64,000 nt of DNA from Bradyrhizobium sp. AZCC 1721 (GTDB taxonomy: Bacteria > Pseudomonadota > Alphaproteobacteria > Rhizobiales > Xanthobacteraceae): NCBI RefSeq assembly GCF_036924715.1, contig NZ_JAZHSB010000001.1, forward strand, positions 62,001-126,000, in the 5' to 3' direction. This document shows positions 45,588 through 53,854 of the stretch, in pieces. The notes under the pieces are model-generated. The model did not search any database. It saw only the letters and a program-made list of their open reading frames with translations, and had not been told where the DNA came from. The position numbers and the translations under genes are program-made. Within the stretch, counting starts at the first letter, position 1, and each line of letters starts with the position of its first letter.

Positions 45588-47272
45588 GGCGAAAGTGTCT
45601 TGACGACGTAATCCAGAGTTCGACGAAACGCTTCAAGGCCAAATGAATTGTATACGACAGCGCTCGCGTGCCTGCCCAAGCTTGAAATCTCTTCCTCGAC
45701 GGGGGCATCGTAAATCTTCAGGAAATCCCGATAGCTGAAGGTGAGTGTGCCATGAGCTTCACGCGCGCGGTACATTTCAAAAGCAAGGTCGGCGGGCGCT
45801 TGAACAAACAGGAGTGCAACGGAACCTTGTGAGAGACCTCGCAGCTTTTCGTAAGTCGATAGATTTCGAATACCGTCAACCACACATCTGCCGTCGCCAA
45901 AAGTGCTGACCTGTTTGAAAATTTCCGCCGCGAGCCTGTCGGGGCCACCGGGAGTGAGAATAAATCTCAGGGCACGAGCTTGAAATTCCTCGCGACCGAT
46001 GTCGGATAAAGGCGGCGAGGCCATCAGGCTCGCGAGAAGCGACCCAGTTTTGACGAGAGGCAGTTTCAACCTTTCGCTTAGGTAGCTCGCTGTCTCCGAC
46101 TTACCCGAGCCAATTCGACCCGACACAGCGATGATGCGATCGGTCGTAAGTTGCGTGTGATTTAAGACTTCAAATCTTGCTTTGGCGATGACCGTTGATG
46201 GATAGAATCGTCGCAAGCACAACTGCGACCAATATTCAAATTCGGCAAGATCGACTGTATCCTTCGATAGATCAATCCACCCAATTCCCTTAATTGACGA
46301 ATCTCCCTTCTGGAGCTGTCTCGCTTGGGACCAGTCCGATAGCCAAGCTCTATAAACGACCGCAACGTGCCTGCGTCCAACCTCCGAAGAGTCATCGTTG
46401 AGAATCGCCAAGCGCTCAAGAGGCACCCCTTGGAATAGCTTAAGCGTTTCGTGACTGGGTGCGTGCGGGCCGTCTTTTGTCGCTCCGTTTCTAGTTTTGT
46501 CCGGCAGCTTAAGTTCTTCAGACAGCTCACGTCGTGCGCAGGATGACAGGCCGTGATCCGTATGAGAAAGTATGTCCATATCTGCAGCGCTAACATGGCC
46601 GCCAAAACCAATGCATTTTGAGCCGCGTAGAAATTCGGCGGCTCGGCTAAGGTACGACCTTTTGAAGAAGAGAAGGCGCTGACCGCATTGAACTAGGACA
46701 TACGTGATGAACTGCTTTGCGTCGTCTCTGGTTTCAGCTTCAGAGCGTGCGACATATTCAAGATTTTTTGGCTGAAGAAGTTGCGTCAGGATTTCTCCCG
46801 GATCGGTATCAACGCCTTGAAACGTCAGCAGCTCGCTAAAGCTGTTCTCTTTCACGCATAGCACTTCTTCCTTGGGTGTTCGAAGAACCCGAGGCACTGC
46901 TAGATACTCGGTAGTCGGGTGATGCGACCCGTTGACAGAATGGGGAACAAAAGTGGCGTTTGCCAGCTTTGCCCGTACTGTAAATCTTCCCTTTGATGTC
47001 CTTGCAAACCGCGAGTGCTGTCCACGCGTCAGGATATCGATGCTCAATCGAGCTTGCATCGACTTCTCGGGCGTTCGGCTCATGACGTGATCGCCGAACA
47101 GACCTTGATCGATTCCGCGGTCCACTATTTCACGCGCTTTCAGAGGCGATAATGCCTTCGACAAGACGGTCTCGGCCACTCGGAGATAGGTCTGACTTTC
47201 TCCATCCCCGTGACTGGCGGCATCCTGCAACGAAACCGTTTGCTTTTCGTAAGCGCGCATCAACTCTCTCAA
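45584..47272 (-). CDS. HARE-HTH / Nudix hydrolase / P-loop nucleotide kinase fusion
   Basis: A 562-residue protein with three recognisable parts. Residues about 27-100 (YLRVAETVLSKALSPLKAREIV ... TSKGRFTVR) look like a HARE-type winged helix. About 185-345 is a Nudix domain (GFGGHVSA at 222-229 and RRELSEEL at 248-255, the REUxEE part of the Nudix box, with an enlarged loop between). About 378-562 is a P-loop kinase (AVSGRIGSGKSETASYLSERL; VVDGIRN at 464-470). It may process modified nucleotides and sense DNA or nucleotides. It is convergent with the HAM1-like gene, with stop codons overlapping by four bases, and has the same low G+C. Domain calls are by eye. Confidence 0.72.
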   Translation of the reverse strand: MRELMRAYEKQTVSLQDAASHGDGESQTYLRVAETVLSKALSPLKAREIVDRGIDQGLFGDHVMSRTPEKSMQARLSIDILTRGQHSRFARTSKGRFTVRAKLANATFVPHSVNGSHHPTTEYLAVPRVLRTPKEEVLCVKENSFSELLTFQGVDTDPGEILTQLLQPKNLEYVARSEAETRDDAKQFITYVLVQCGQRLLFFKRSYLSRAAEFLRGSKCIGFGGHVSAADMDILSHTDHGLSSCARRELSEELKLPDKTRNGATKDGPHAPSHETLKLFQGVPLERLAILNDDSSEVGRRHVAVVYRAWLSDWSQARQLQKGDSSIKGIGWIDLSKDTVDLAEFEYWSQLCLRRFYPSTVIAKARFEVLNHTQLTTDRIIAVSGRIGSGKSETASYLSERLKLPLVKTGSLLASLMASPPLSDIGREEFQARALRFILTPGGPDRLAAEIFKQVSTFGDGRCVVDGIRNLSTYEKLRGLSQGSVALLFVQAPADLAFEMYRAREAHGTLTFSYRDFLKIYDAPVEEEISSLGRHASAVVYNSFGLEAFRRTLDYVVKTLSP

Positions 47273-47559
47273 AACTCTAACGCCATTTTGCGGCGGTATC
47301 GTTTTCGCGGGAAGCGGGACTACTACAGCTTATCGCATGGGCACCATTGAGCCACGGGCCGAACGGCCATCTTTGTTCTTCGGTCCACCAAAGACTGTGT
47401 GGGATCAACAGAAATCATCGGCGTGAAATGCCGTGTCAGGGACCGTGCCCATGGCCCGCAAGTTACGCCCCGCTGTTTACCCCTGCCCCCGGACGGAAAG
47501 CGCATAACGGCCGGCCCCCCGAAGGGGTCAGCTAAGTCATTGCCAAAATTGAGAGAGAT
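47273..47559. other. Spacer between the island and tRNA-Gly
   Basis: These 287 bases hold the upstream region of the HARE-Nudix-kinase gene and the flank of tRNA-Gly. No gene-like frame, integrase remnant or repeat of the tRNA 3' end was found. CGGCCGGCCCCCCGAAGGGG near 47510 is a GC-rich foldable patch. Confidence 0.5.
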
Positions 47560-47634
<75 letters not shown>

Positions 47635-48031
47635 ATCCGAGATGGCGGCGATCGCTCGCCGTCAACGGCAGACCTATGCCAAATGCGGGCTGCGAATGCA
47701 ACAGTCCGCGCACGGTCCGAAGCTTTTCCGGATGATCCGATTTCTTTTGACTAAATAGGCTCGAATCGGTCCGAAACAACAGCAAAATGGAATTTGTCGG
47801 GCCTCATGCCATCGCCGGGAACCCGGAGTTAGCCGCCAGGGCGATAGCCCGATTCGCGGGCCGCCGGCCCCGGAGGCACTCGGACGGTTCGGAACGCCGG
47901 CCCGGACCGATTGATTTTTGCGGCCAAGCCGCCATCTAGCGAACGAGAACTTGGTTCCGGACCGTGCTAGAAGCAGCCCGACCCGCAGCCGATATTCTGC
48001 GTTCCTTCTCGAGACATCAGGCGAGGATACC
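47635..48031. other. Intergenic region upstream of the thioredoxin/TPR gene
   Basis: These 397 bases lie between tRNA-Gly and the thioredoxin-like gene. They should contain both promoters. No open frame with a ribosome-binding site and no clear palindromic repeat is seen; several G/C-rich self-complementary patches occur near 47820-47880. Confidence 0.5.
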
Positions 48032-48955
48032 GTGACGATAGTTGAGCAGGGCGGCGGCCCGGCACCGCAGGCAGTACCCGATCTGATCAAGGAGACGACC
48101 ACCCAGACCTTCGTGAAGGATGTCATCGAGGAATCGAAGCGCCAGCCGGTGCTGATCGACTTCTGGGCGCCCTGGTGCGGCCCTTGCCGTCAGCTCACGC
48201 CGGTGCTGGAGAAGGCGGTTCGGGCCGCCAAGGGTAAGGTCAAACTGGTCAAGATGAATATCGACGAGCATCCGGCCATTCCGGGCCAGATGGGCATTCA
48301 GTCGATCCCGGCGGTGATCGCGTTCGTGGGCGGCCAACCCGCCGATGGTTTTATGGGCGCGGTGCCGGAGAGCCAGGTCAACGCCTTCATCGACAAGCTC
48401 ACCAAGGGCATGACGGCGCCGGGTGAGCCGAACATTGCGGAAATTCTGAAAGAGGCTGAGGCCGTGCTGGCGGAAGGCGATCCGGCCGCCGCAGCACAGA
48501 TTTATGCCGAGATACTCGGTTTCGATGCCACCAATATCGCCGCACTGGCCGGACTGGCGAAGTGCTACGTGACGACGGGTGCCGTCGAACAAGCCAAGCA
48601 GACGCTAGCGATGGTACCGGAATCGAAGCGCAACGATGCCGCCGTCAAGGCGGTGCAGGCCTCGATCGATCTTGCCGAGCAGGCGCAGTCGGTCGGCCCG
48701 GTGACCGAGCTCGAACAAAAGGTCGCCGCAAACCCGCTCGACCATCAGGCGCGATTCGACTTGGCGACGGCGCTCAATGCGCTCGGCAAGCGCGCGGAGG
48801 CGACCAACCAACTGCTGGAAATCGTCAAGCGCGATCGGAAGTGGAACGACGACGGCGCGCGCAAGCAGCTCGTGCAGTTCTTCGAGGCGTGGGGCGGCAC
48901 CGACGAGGCAACCGTCGAGGGACGCAAGCGGCTGTCGACGATCCTTTTCTCGTAG
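48032..48955 (+). CDS. Thioredoxin-TPR co-chaperone (CnoX/YbbN family)
   Basis: A 307-residue protein. An N-terminal thioredoxin domain (about 15-125) has an intact WAPWCGPCRQ motif with Cys49 and Cys52 and the cis-Pro segment IQSIPAVIAF. The C-terminal half is built of TPR-like helices (ILKEAEAVLAEGDPAAAAQIY, DHQARFDLATALNALGKRAEA). CnoX-type proteins protect unfolding proteins and pass them to GroEL or DnaK. The start is GTG 48032, with GAGG five bases upstream; the longer frame lacks a site. The LON-domain gene follows and is probably co-transcribed. Confidence 0.9.
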   Translation: MTIVEQGGGPAPQAVPDLIKETTTQTFVKDVIEESKRQPVLIDFWAPWCGPCRQLTPVLEKAVRAAKGKVKLVKMNIDEHPAIPGQMGIQSIPAVIAFVGGQPADGFMGAVPESQVNAFIDKLTKGMTAPGEPNIAEILKEAEAVLAEGDPAAAAQIYAEILGFDATNIAALAGLAKCYVTTGAVEQAKQTLAMVPESKRNDAAVKAVQASIDLAEQAQSVGPVTELEQKVAANPLDHQARFDLATALNALGKRAEATNQLLEIVKRDRKWNDDGARKQLVQFFEAWGGTDEATVEGRKRLSTILFS

Positions 48956-49029
48956 GACGTATTCCGCGCGCGGGACATGGTTTTGTGAAGAGAACACCCA
49001 CCAAACCAACGAACTGACCGGGACTGCAG

Positions 49030-49704
49030 ATGCCGATCAATGCCGAATACCGCGGACCCGGCGAGCTTCCCGAAATCATTCCGGTATTTCCGTTGCCGGG
49101 CGCGCTGTTGCTGCCGCGCGGCCAGATGCCGCTCAATATTTTCGAGCCGCGCTATCTGGCTATGGTGGACGACGCGCTGCGCGACGGCCACCGGCTGATC
49201 GGGATGATCCAGCCGGACATTTCCCACTCCAGGGACGAGACAAGGCCGGTGCTGTTCCAAGTCGGCTGTGTCGGCCGCATCACCCAGCTCGCCGAATCCG
49301 GCGACGGCCGCTACATCCTCGAATTGACCGGGGTCGCGCGCTTCAAGGTGGTCGAGGAAATCGCAGCACTGACTACGTACCGGCAATGCAAGGTGGACTT
49401 CTTCCCCTATGCCGACGATTTCGTCGCGCGCAAAGGCGAGGAGGAAGTCGACCGCACGGCGTTGCTCGACGTGCTGAACGATTTTCTAAAAGCCAACAAT
49501 CTGAAGGTGGATTGGGAAGGTATCGAGAGCGCGCCGAACGAGGCGCTGGTCAATGCGCTCGCGATGATGTCGCCGTATGGTCCGGCGGAGAAGCAGGCGA
49601 TGCTGGAGGCGCCGGACCTGAAAACCCGCGCCGAGATCCTGATTGCGGTGACCGAAATGGACCTCGCCAAGAAGCGCACCAGCGGCGACACCGGGCTGCA
49701 GTAG
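49030..49704 (+). CDS. LON peptidase N-terminal (substrate-binding) domain protein
   Basis: A 224-residue protein made of the LON N-terminal domain only: EIIPVFPLPGALLLPRGQMPLNIFEPRYLAMVDDAL, GCVGRITQLAESGDGRYILELTGVARFKV. There is no ATPase or protease domain. Stand-alone LON-N proteins are common next to thioredoxin-TPR and Trm112 genes in this bacterial group; the function is unknown. ATG 49030 lies 74 bases after the thioredoxin-like gene. Confidence 0.88.
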   Translation: MPINAEYRGPGELPEIIPVFPLPGALLLPRGQMPLNIFEPRYLAMVDDALRDGHRLIGMIQPDISHSRDETRPVLFQVGCVGRITQLAESGDGRYILELTGVARFKVVEEIAALTTYRQCKVDFFPYADDFVARKGEEEVDRTALLDVLNDFLKANNLKVDWEGIESAPNEALVNALAMMSPYGPAEKQAMLEAPDLKTRAEILIAVTEMDLAKKRTSGDTGLQ

Positions 49705-49722
49705 ATGCAACCCACTCCCCGA

Positions 49723-49754
49723 AGCGGTTCAGGCACGTTGCGACGCCTGCCGCT
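49723..49754. terminator. Possible shared hairpin between convergent genes
   Basis: AGCGG-tt-CAGGC (49723-49734) pairs with GCCTG-CCGCT (49745-49754), with a two-base bulge and a 10-base loop. It lies between the LON-domain and GGDEF/EAL genes and has no U-tract. Confidence 0.4.
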
Positions 49755-49783
49755 AATCCACATCTACCCTGCTTGACGCCCCT

Positions 49784-52294
49784 TCAGTGCGCCATGGTCC
49801 GAGCAGCCTTGCGCCGTCGCGCCGGTTGAGCCTGGGGGCGCACCATTGACAGAACGCTGGCGCCACTCATTGGTCGGCCAAGATAATAGCCCTGCATTTC
49901 AGTGCATGCCTCTGCATGGAGGATTTCGAGCTGTTCCTCGGTTTCGACTCCTTCGGCCGTCGTCGTCCTGCCGAGATTGACCGCAAATCGAACCACCGCG
50001 CGAGCAATCAGGCGCGATTCCTCCTTTGCATCCGACAATGCGTTGACGAAGCTGCGATCGATCTTGATCTTGTCGAATGGAAACCTCTGAACGAGGCTTA
50101 GCGATGAATAGCCGGTCCCAAAATCGTCCAGGGCGATTCGCACACCCAATTTGTGTAACTGATCGAGCGCAGCGAACACGGCCTCGCTGTCATGCATGGT
50201 GACCGTCTCGGTGACCTCGAGCTCAAGTCTTTGTGGCGCAATTCCCGAATTCGCGAGCGCCGCCACGATGATCGAAACCAGCTCTTTGCTCCTGAATTGA
50301 GCGGGTGACAGGTTTACTGCGATCCGCAGATCGGTGGGCCATTTGGCCGCCTCGGCACAGGCGGCCCTCAGCACCCATTCTCCGAGAGGCACGATCAAGC
50401 CTGTTTCTTCCGCAAGCGGGATAAAATCGGCAGGCATGACCAGGCCGCGCTGAGGATGATACCAGCGCAACAGCGCCTCAAAGCCGCTGGTTTCTCCGCT
50501 CGCAACATTGACAATCGGCTGGTAGTGGAGCTCGAATTCACCCTTGGCAAGCGCATCACGCATATCGCGCTCCAGGTTGCGCCGGGCACGCATGAGCTGG
50601 TCCAGCTCGGGCTCGAAGAAGCGGAATGCGCCGCGTCCGCCGCTCTTGGCGGAATAGAGCGCGAGATCTGCGCTCTTCAGGATCTCGTCAGGGCTGGTTC
50701 CGTCGCGCGGCGCGATAGCAATGCCGATGCTGGTGCCGATGGTCACCCGATGGTCGCCGAGATCGAAAGGTTCGCAGAGCGCGTGGCTGATTTTCTCGGC
50801 GAGGGCCGCGGCTTCGACGACGGGATTGGTCACGTAGTCGATAACGGCGAACTCGTCGCCGCCCAGCCGTGCAATCAGCGCCGTATCGCGGATGCATTCG
50901 AGCAGCCGCGCGGCGACGGCTTGCAGCAGCTTGTCACCTGTCGGATGACCGAGCGTGTCGTTGACTTCCTTGAAGCGATCGAGATCGAGCATCAAGACGG
51001 CAAGACCGGATCCGCCCTCGCGGATGATTGCAAGCGCGTGCTCCATGCGCACTCTCAGCCGCACGCGATTTGGCAGGTCGGTCAGCGCGTCATGCTGGGC
51101 CATATGGATGATCCGGGCTTCGGAGCGCCGCTGCTCGGTGACGTCGAGGTGCGTCGCCACCCACCCGCCGCCTGCCATTGGCTGTCGAGTCACGCAGATC
51201 AGCCGGCCATCGGCAAACTCGTCGATGCGGCTTGCGGTTGCGTTCACCGGCAGCGCGTTGATGGTCGAGACTAACTGCTGCGCAGCCTCGCGCTTGAGGA
51301 TACCGGTGGCGATGCGATGCTGGATGATCTCGCGGTGCGGTGTCCCCGGTCTCAGCAGTTCCGGCGGCAGCCTGTACATTTCGGCATAGCGGGCATTGCA
51401 GACGACGAGCCGCTTTTCTGAATCGAACATGCAGAGGCCCTCACCCATGTGATTAATGGCTGTGTCCAGCCTGAGCTTCTGTTCTTGCAGTTCTCGCTGG
51501 GAGCGTTCGACCTGCTGCCGGGCGACCGAAAGCTGGCTGATTATTTCCTCGAATTTGCTGGTGCGGCTGGCGAGGCGGCGATCCGCCAACACGCCAATCA
51601 GGCTCATTCCGAGCACCGATAAAGCCACGCCGGCGATCGCCAAGGCAAGGAAGCCGGGAGAGAGCGACAGCGTGTGGGATGTCTGCGTCGGGTCGGGAAC
51701 GATCTGCACCGCGCCCATGGCGGTGAAATGATGCGAGACAATTGCAAGCGTCAGCATGAGCGCCGCTGCCAGCGTGCCCCATTTTTCCTTATAGCCAAGC
51801 GCAATCGCCAGCGCGGCAGAACTGAAGAATATGCCGAGGCCGATCGAGACAAACACGAGGTCGAGCGACCAGGTTACGTGGCCCGGCACTTCGAGCGCCC
51901 ACATGCCGAGATAGTGCATGCTCGCAATGCCTGCGCCTATGACGGCACCGCCGGCTGCCGCGCGCCACCGTCCGGAATTCCTGACAGCAAGTCCAAAGCC
52001 ACTGGATGTCAGTATCATCGCTGCGGCAAGCGACAGCGCCGTCAGGACGAGGCCGTAGTCGGTTGATACGCCAGGCTCGTAAGCGAGCATTGCGACGAAA
52101 TGCGTCGCCCAGATTCCGTATCCGATCGCAGCGCCGGCAATTGCGATCCAGATCAGCCGCGTTCGGGCCTGTGAAGCAATTGCGCGATGAAAGATGTTGA
52201 CGGCAACGGTGCTGGAAACGAGGCAAACCAAACCAGCGAGCAGAACAAGCCGCCAATCGTGCTCGGCAATAAGGCAATTAAAAACGCGGAACAT
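49784..52294 (-). CDS. MHYT-PAS-GGDEF-EAL cyclic di-GMP enzyme
   Basis: An 836-residue membrane protein. Seven N-terminal helices form an MHYT sensor (HFVAM, MHYLGMWA, HHFTAMGA), a module proposed to sense O2, CO or NO through bound copper. A PAS domain (GEGLCMFDSEKRLVVCNA) follows, then GGDEF (ARLGGDEFAV, intact) and EAL (FEALLRWYHP, DDFGTGYSSL, intact). Both cyclase and phosphodiesterase sites look complete, while the inhibitory I-site has the Arg but Ala in place of the Asp. ATG 52294 is chosen because the family N-terminus starts there. It is placed between the LON and Trm112 genes. Confidence 0.92.
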   Translation of the reverse strand: MFRVFNCLIAEHDWRLVLLAGLVCLVSSTVAVNIFHRAIASQARTRLIWIAIAGAAIGYGIWATHFVAMLAYEPGVSTDYGLVLTALSLAAAMILTSSGFGLAVRNSGRWRAAAGGAVIGAGIASMHYLGMWALEVPGHVTWSLDLVFVSIGLGIFFSSAALAIALGYKEKWGTLAAALMLTLAIVSHHFTAMGAVQIVPDPTQTSHTLSLSPGFLALAIAGVALSVLGMSLIGVLADRRLASRTSKFEEIISQLSVARQQVERSQRELQEQKLRLDTAINHMGEGLCMFDSEKRLVVCNARYAEMYRLPPELLRPGTPHREIIQHRIATGILKREAAQQLVSTINALPVNATASRIDEFADGRLICVTRQPMAGGGWVATHLDVTEQRRSEARIIHMAQHDALTDLPNRVRLRVRMEHALAIIREGGSGLAVLMLDLDRFKEVNDTLGHPTGDKLLQAVAARLLECIRDTALIARLGGDEFAVIDYVTNPVVEAAALAEKISHALCEPFDLGDHRVTIGTSIGIAIAPRDGTSPDEILKSADLALYSAKSGGRGAFRFFEPELDQLMRARRNLERDMRDALAKGEFELHYQPIVNVASGETSGFEALLRWYHPQRGLVMPADFIPLAEETGLIVPLGEWVLRAACAEAAKWPTDLRIAVNLSPAQFRSKELVSIIVAALANSGIAPQRLELEVTETVTMHDSEAVFAALDQLHKLGVRIALDDFGTGYSSLSLVQRFPFDKIKIDRSFVNALSDAKEESRLIARAVVRFAVNLGRTTTAEGVETEEQLEILHAEACTEMQGYYLGRPMSGASVLSMVRPQAQPARRRKAARTMAH

Positions 52295-52511
52295 ATTACG
52301 GGCCCCATCGTCAATGCTGCCGATGAAAGCGCGTAATTGGCATTGTCCCGTTAATTTCGTGCAATACCGGGTTCCATGCTTATTGGGCCGTAAATGCAAT
52401 CGGCGCAATGACAGCCGAATCCCCGTAAAACCACCGGAAGCTTGTTACCTTGATACCGTAATGATTGCGCAACAGGTCGAGCGACGTAGCACTAGTTGCC
52501 AGGAGCGTGGG

Positions 52512-52862
52512 CTAATATCCCGCAATTGCCAGTACCACGACGGCGCCAAGGGCTTTCCAGCCGAAGCCGCGTCCGCGCGACCACCACGCATTGGCGGCGG
52601 CGGCAAAGGCGTAGACCGCGACGATCGTTGCGACGATCCAGTGCCGCGCGCTCTCCGATCCAAACGAGGGCGCGGCAATCAGCAGCACTCCGCCGCCGAT
52701 CCAGGCCACCGTACCCGCCTGCCATACCAGGCGGATGAGGGTGCGCAGGCTTTCGGGCTGAATGGTCGCCTTGGCGAACACCTTGGTTTCCCCGAGCACG
52801 CCATGGATCAGGGCCACCGCTATGCCGGCGACGCCGGCGCATTGCAAAATCAGATCGCGCAT
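52512..52862 (-). CDS. Small multi-pass membrane protein, divergent from a TetR gene
   Basis: A 116-residue protein with four predicted helices (about 5-23, 38-58, 68-85 and 94-114). Short loops include HGVLGETKVFAKA after the first helix and WWSRGRGFGWKA before the last. No family confirmed. ATG 52862 is chosen because GGAG (52871-52874) is eight bases upstream. It is transcribed away from a TetR-type regulator across a 92-base spacer with two identical-type palindromes, so it is probably that regulator's target. Confidence 0.7.
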   Translation of the reverse strand: MRDLILQCAGVAGIAVALIHGVLGETKVFAKATIQPESLRTLIRLVWQAGTVAWIGGGVLLIAAPSFGSESARHWIVATIVAVYAFAAAANAWWSRGRGFGWKALGAVVVLAIAGY

Positions 52863-52875
52863 CGATAACGTCTCC

Positions 52876-52931
52876 ATACACTGCTGTATGGTATGCGCTG
52901 CATTCTGGCGCCTGTCAATACAGTGGTGTAT
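52876..52931. promoter_or_regulatory. Twin ATACA-N4-TGTAT operators of the TetR regulator
   Basis: ATACACTGCTGTAT (52876-52889) and ATACAGTGGTGTAT (52918-52931) are the same palindrome with different centres, spaced 42 bases apart centre to centre, about four helical turns. They sit in the divergent spacer between the membrane-protein and TetR genes, where bound TetR dimers would control both promoters. Confidence 0.75.
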
Positions 52932-52954
52932 GGTGGCAAGATCGCGGAACCCAG

Positions 52955-53491
52955 ATGAGCAATCAACTAGCGGCAAAGGACTGGCTCGATCAGGGCCTGA
53001 AGACGTTGGCGACCCGTGGCTTCACCGCACTGAAGGCGGAGCCTTTGGCCAAGGCGATGGGAGTGTCGCGCGGCAGCTTCTATTGGCATTTCGCCGATAT
53101 CGGCGCGTTCCATGCCGCAATCCTCGCACGCTGGCATGAGGTCGCGGCCGAGCAGATCATCGCCAATGTCGAGGCGGCCTCGAAGGACGAGAACCCGCTC
53201 GCGCTGCTGCTGCGCCGCGTGTTCGGCGAACGGCTGATGCTGGAACGGGCGGTCCGCACCTGGGCGAGCGTCGATCCTGCCGCCCGCGCCGCCGTGCAGG
53301 CGATCGACCGGCGCCGGCTCGGCTATGTCGAAGGTCTTTTGGCGCAATCCGGATTGTCGACGGATGTGGCCCGCGCGAGGGCGCAAATCCTGTATTGGGC
53401 CTTTCTCGGCTTTGCGCTGTCAGATCAGCCATTGCCGAAGGCACGACAAGAGGCCGTGGTCGACGAATTGGTACGGATGTCAGCGCCATGA
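52955..53491 (+). CDS. TetR/AcrR family transcriptional regulator
   Basis: A 178-residue repressor. The N-terminal HTH (about 8-55) shows the family signature: LATRGFTALKAEPLAKAMGVSRGSFYWHFADIGAFHAAIL. The C-terminal part is helical ligand-binding and dimerisation sequence. Two ATACA-N4-TGTAT palindromes lie just upstream, so autoregulation and control of the divergent membrane-protein gene are likely. The ligand is unknown. The ribosome-binding site before ATG 52955 is weak. Confidence 0.88.
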   Translation: MSNQLAAKDWLDQGLKTLATRGFTALKAEPLAKAMGVSRGSFYWHFADIGAFHAAILARWHEVAAEQIIANVEAASKDENPLALLLRRVFGERLMLERAVRTWASVDPAARAAVQAIDRRRLGYVEGLLAQSGLSTDVARARAQILYWAFLGFALSDQPLPKARQEAVVDELVRMSAP

Positions 53492-53540
53492 CACCTCGCG
53501 ATTTGGTATGCTAAGGGCTACGCCTATCTGGAGAGAGTAA

Positions 53541-53738
53541 ATGACAGCCCCGCCCGAACGCCTCGACGGCACCGTCGATCGAAAATTGCTGGAGATCCTG
53601 GTCTGTCCGGTGACCAAGGGCCCGCTCGAATTCGATTCGAGCCGGCAGGAATTGATTTCGCGTTCCGCCAAGCTCGCCTATCCGATCCGCGACGGCATCC
53701 CGATCATGCTGCCGGAAGAGGCGCGGAAGATCGAGTGA
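53541..53738 (+). CDS. Trm112 family protein
   Basis: A 65-residue protein of the Trm112/UPF0434 family: [43 protein letters not shown]. The usual four zinc-binding cysteines are reduced to one here (LVCP), which is common in bacterial members. Eukaryotic Trm112 activates several methyltransferases; the bacterial role is not settled. A GGAGAG site precedes ATG 53541. Confidence 0.88.
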   Translation: MTAPPERLDGTVDRKLLEILVCPVTKGPLEFDSSRQELISRSAKLAYPIRDGIPIMLPEEARKIE

Positions 53739-53759
53739 GGGTGAGCGCTGCCCTCTCCA

Positions 53760-53843
53760 CGTCATTGCGAGCGAAGCGAAGCAATCCATCTCTCCGCTTG
53801 TTGCTGCATGGATTGCTTCGTCGCTTCGCTCCTCGCAATGACG
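53760..53843. repeat. Palindromic repeat with CATTGCGAGCGAAG arms, copy 2
   Basis: CGTCATTGCGAGCGAAGCGAAG and onward (53760-53789) is matched by ATGGATTGCTTCG ... CGCAATGACG (53808-53843), with two extra bases in the right arm. It is the same family as 30265-30345, again between convergent genes (Trm112 and the UbiH-like gene). Confidence 0.85.
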
Positions 53844-53854
53844 ACAGCTAGCAG

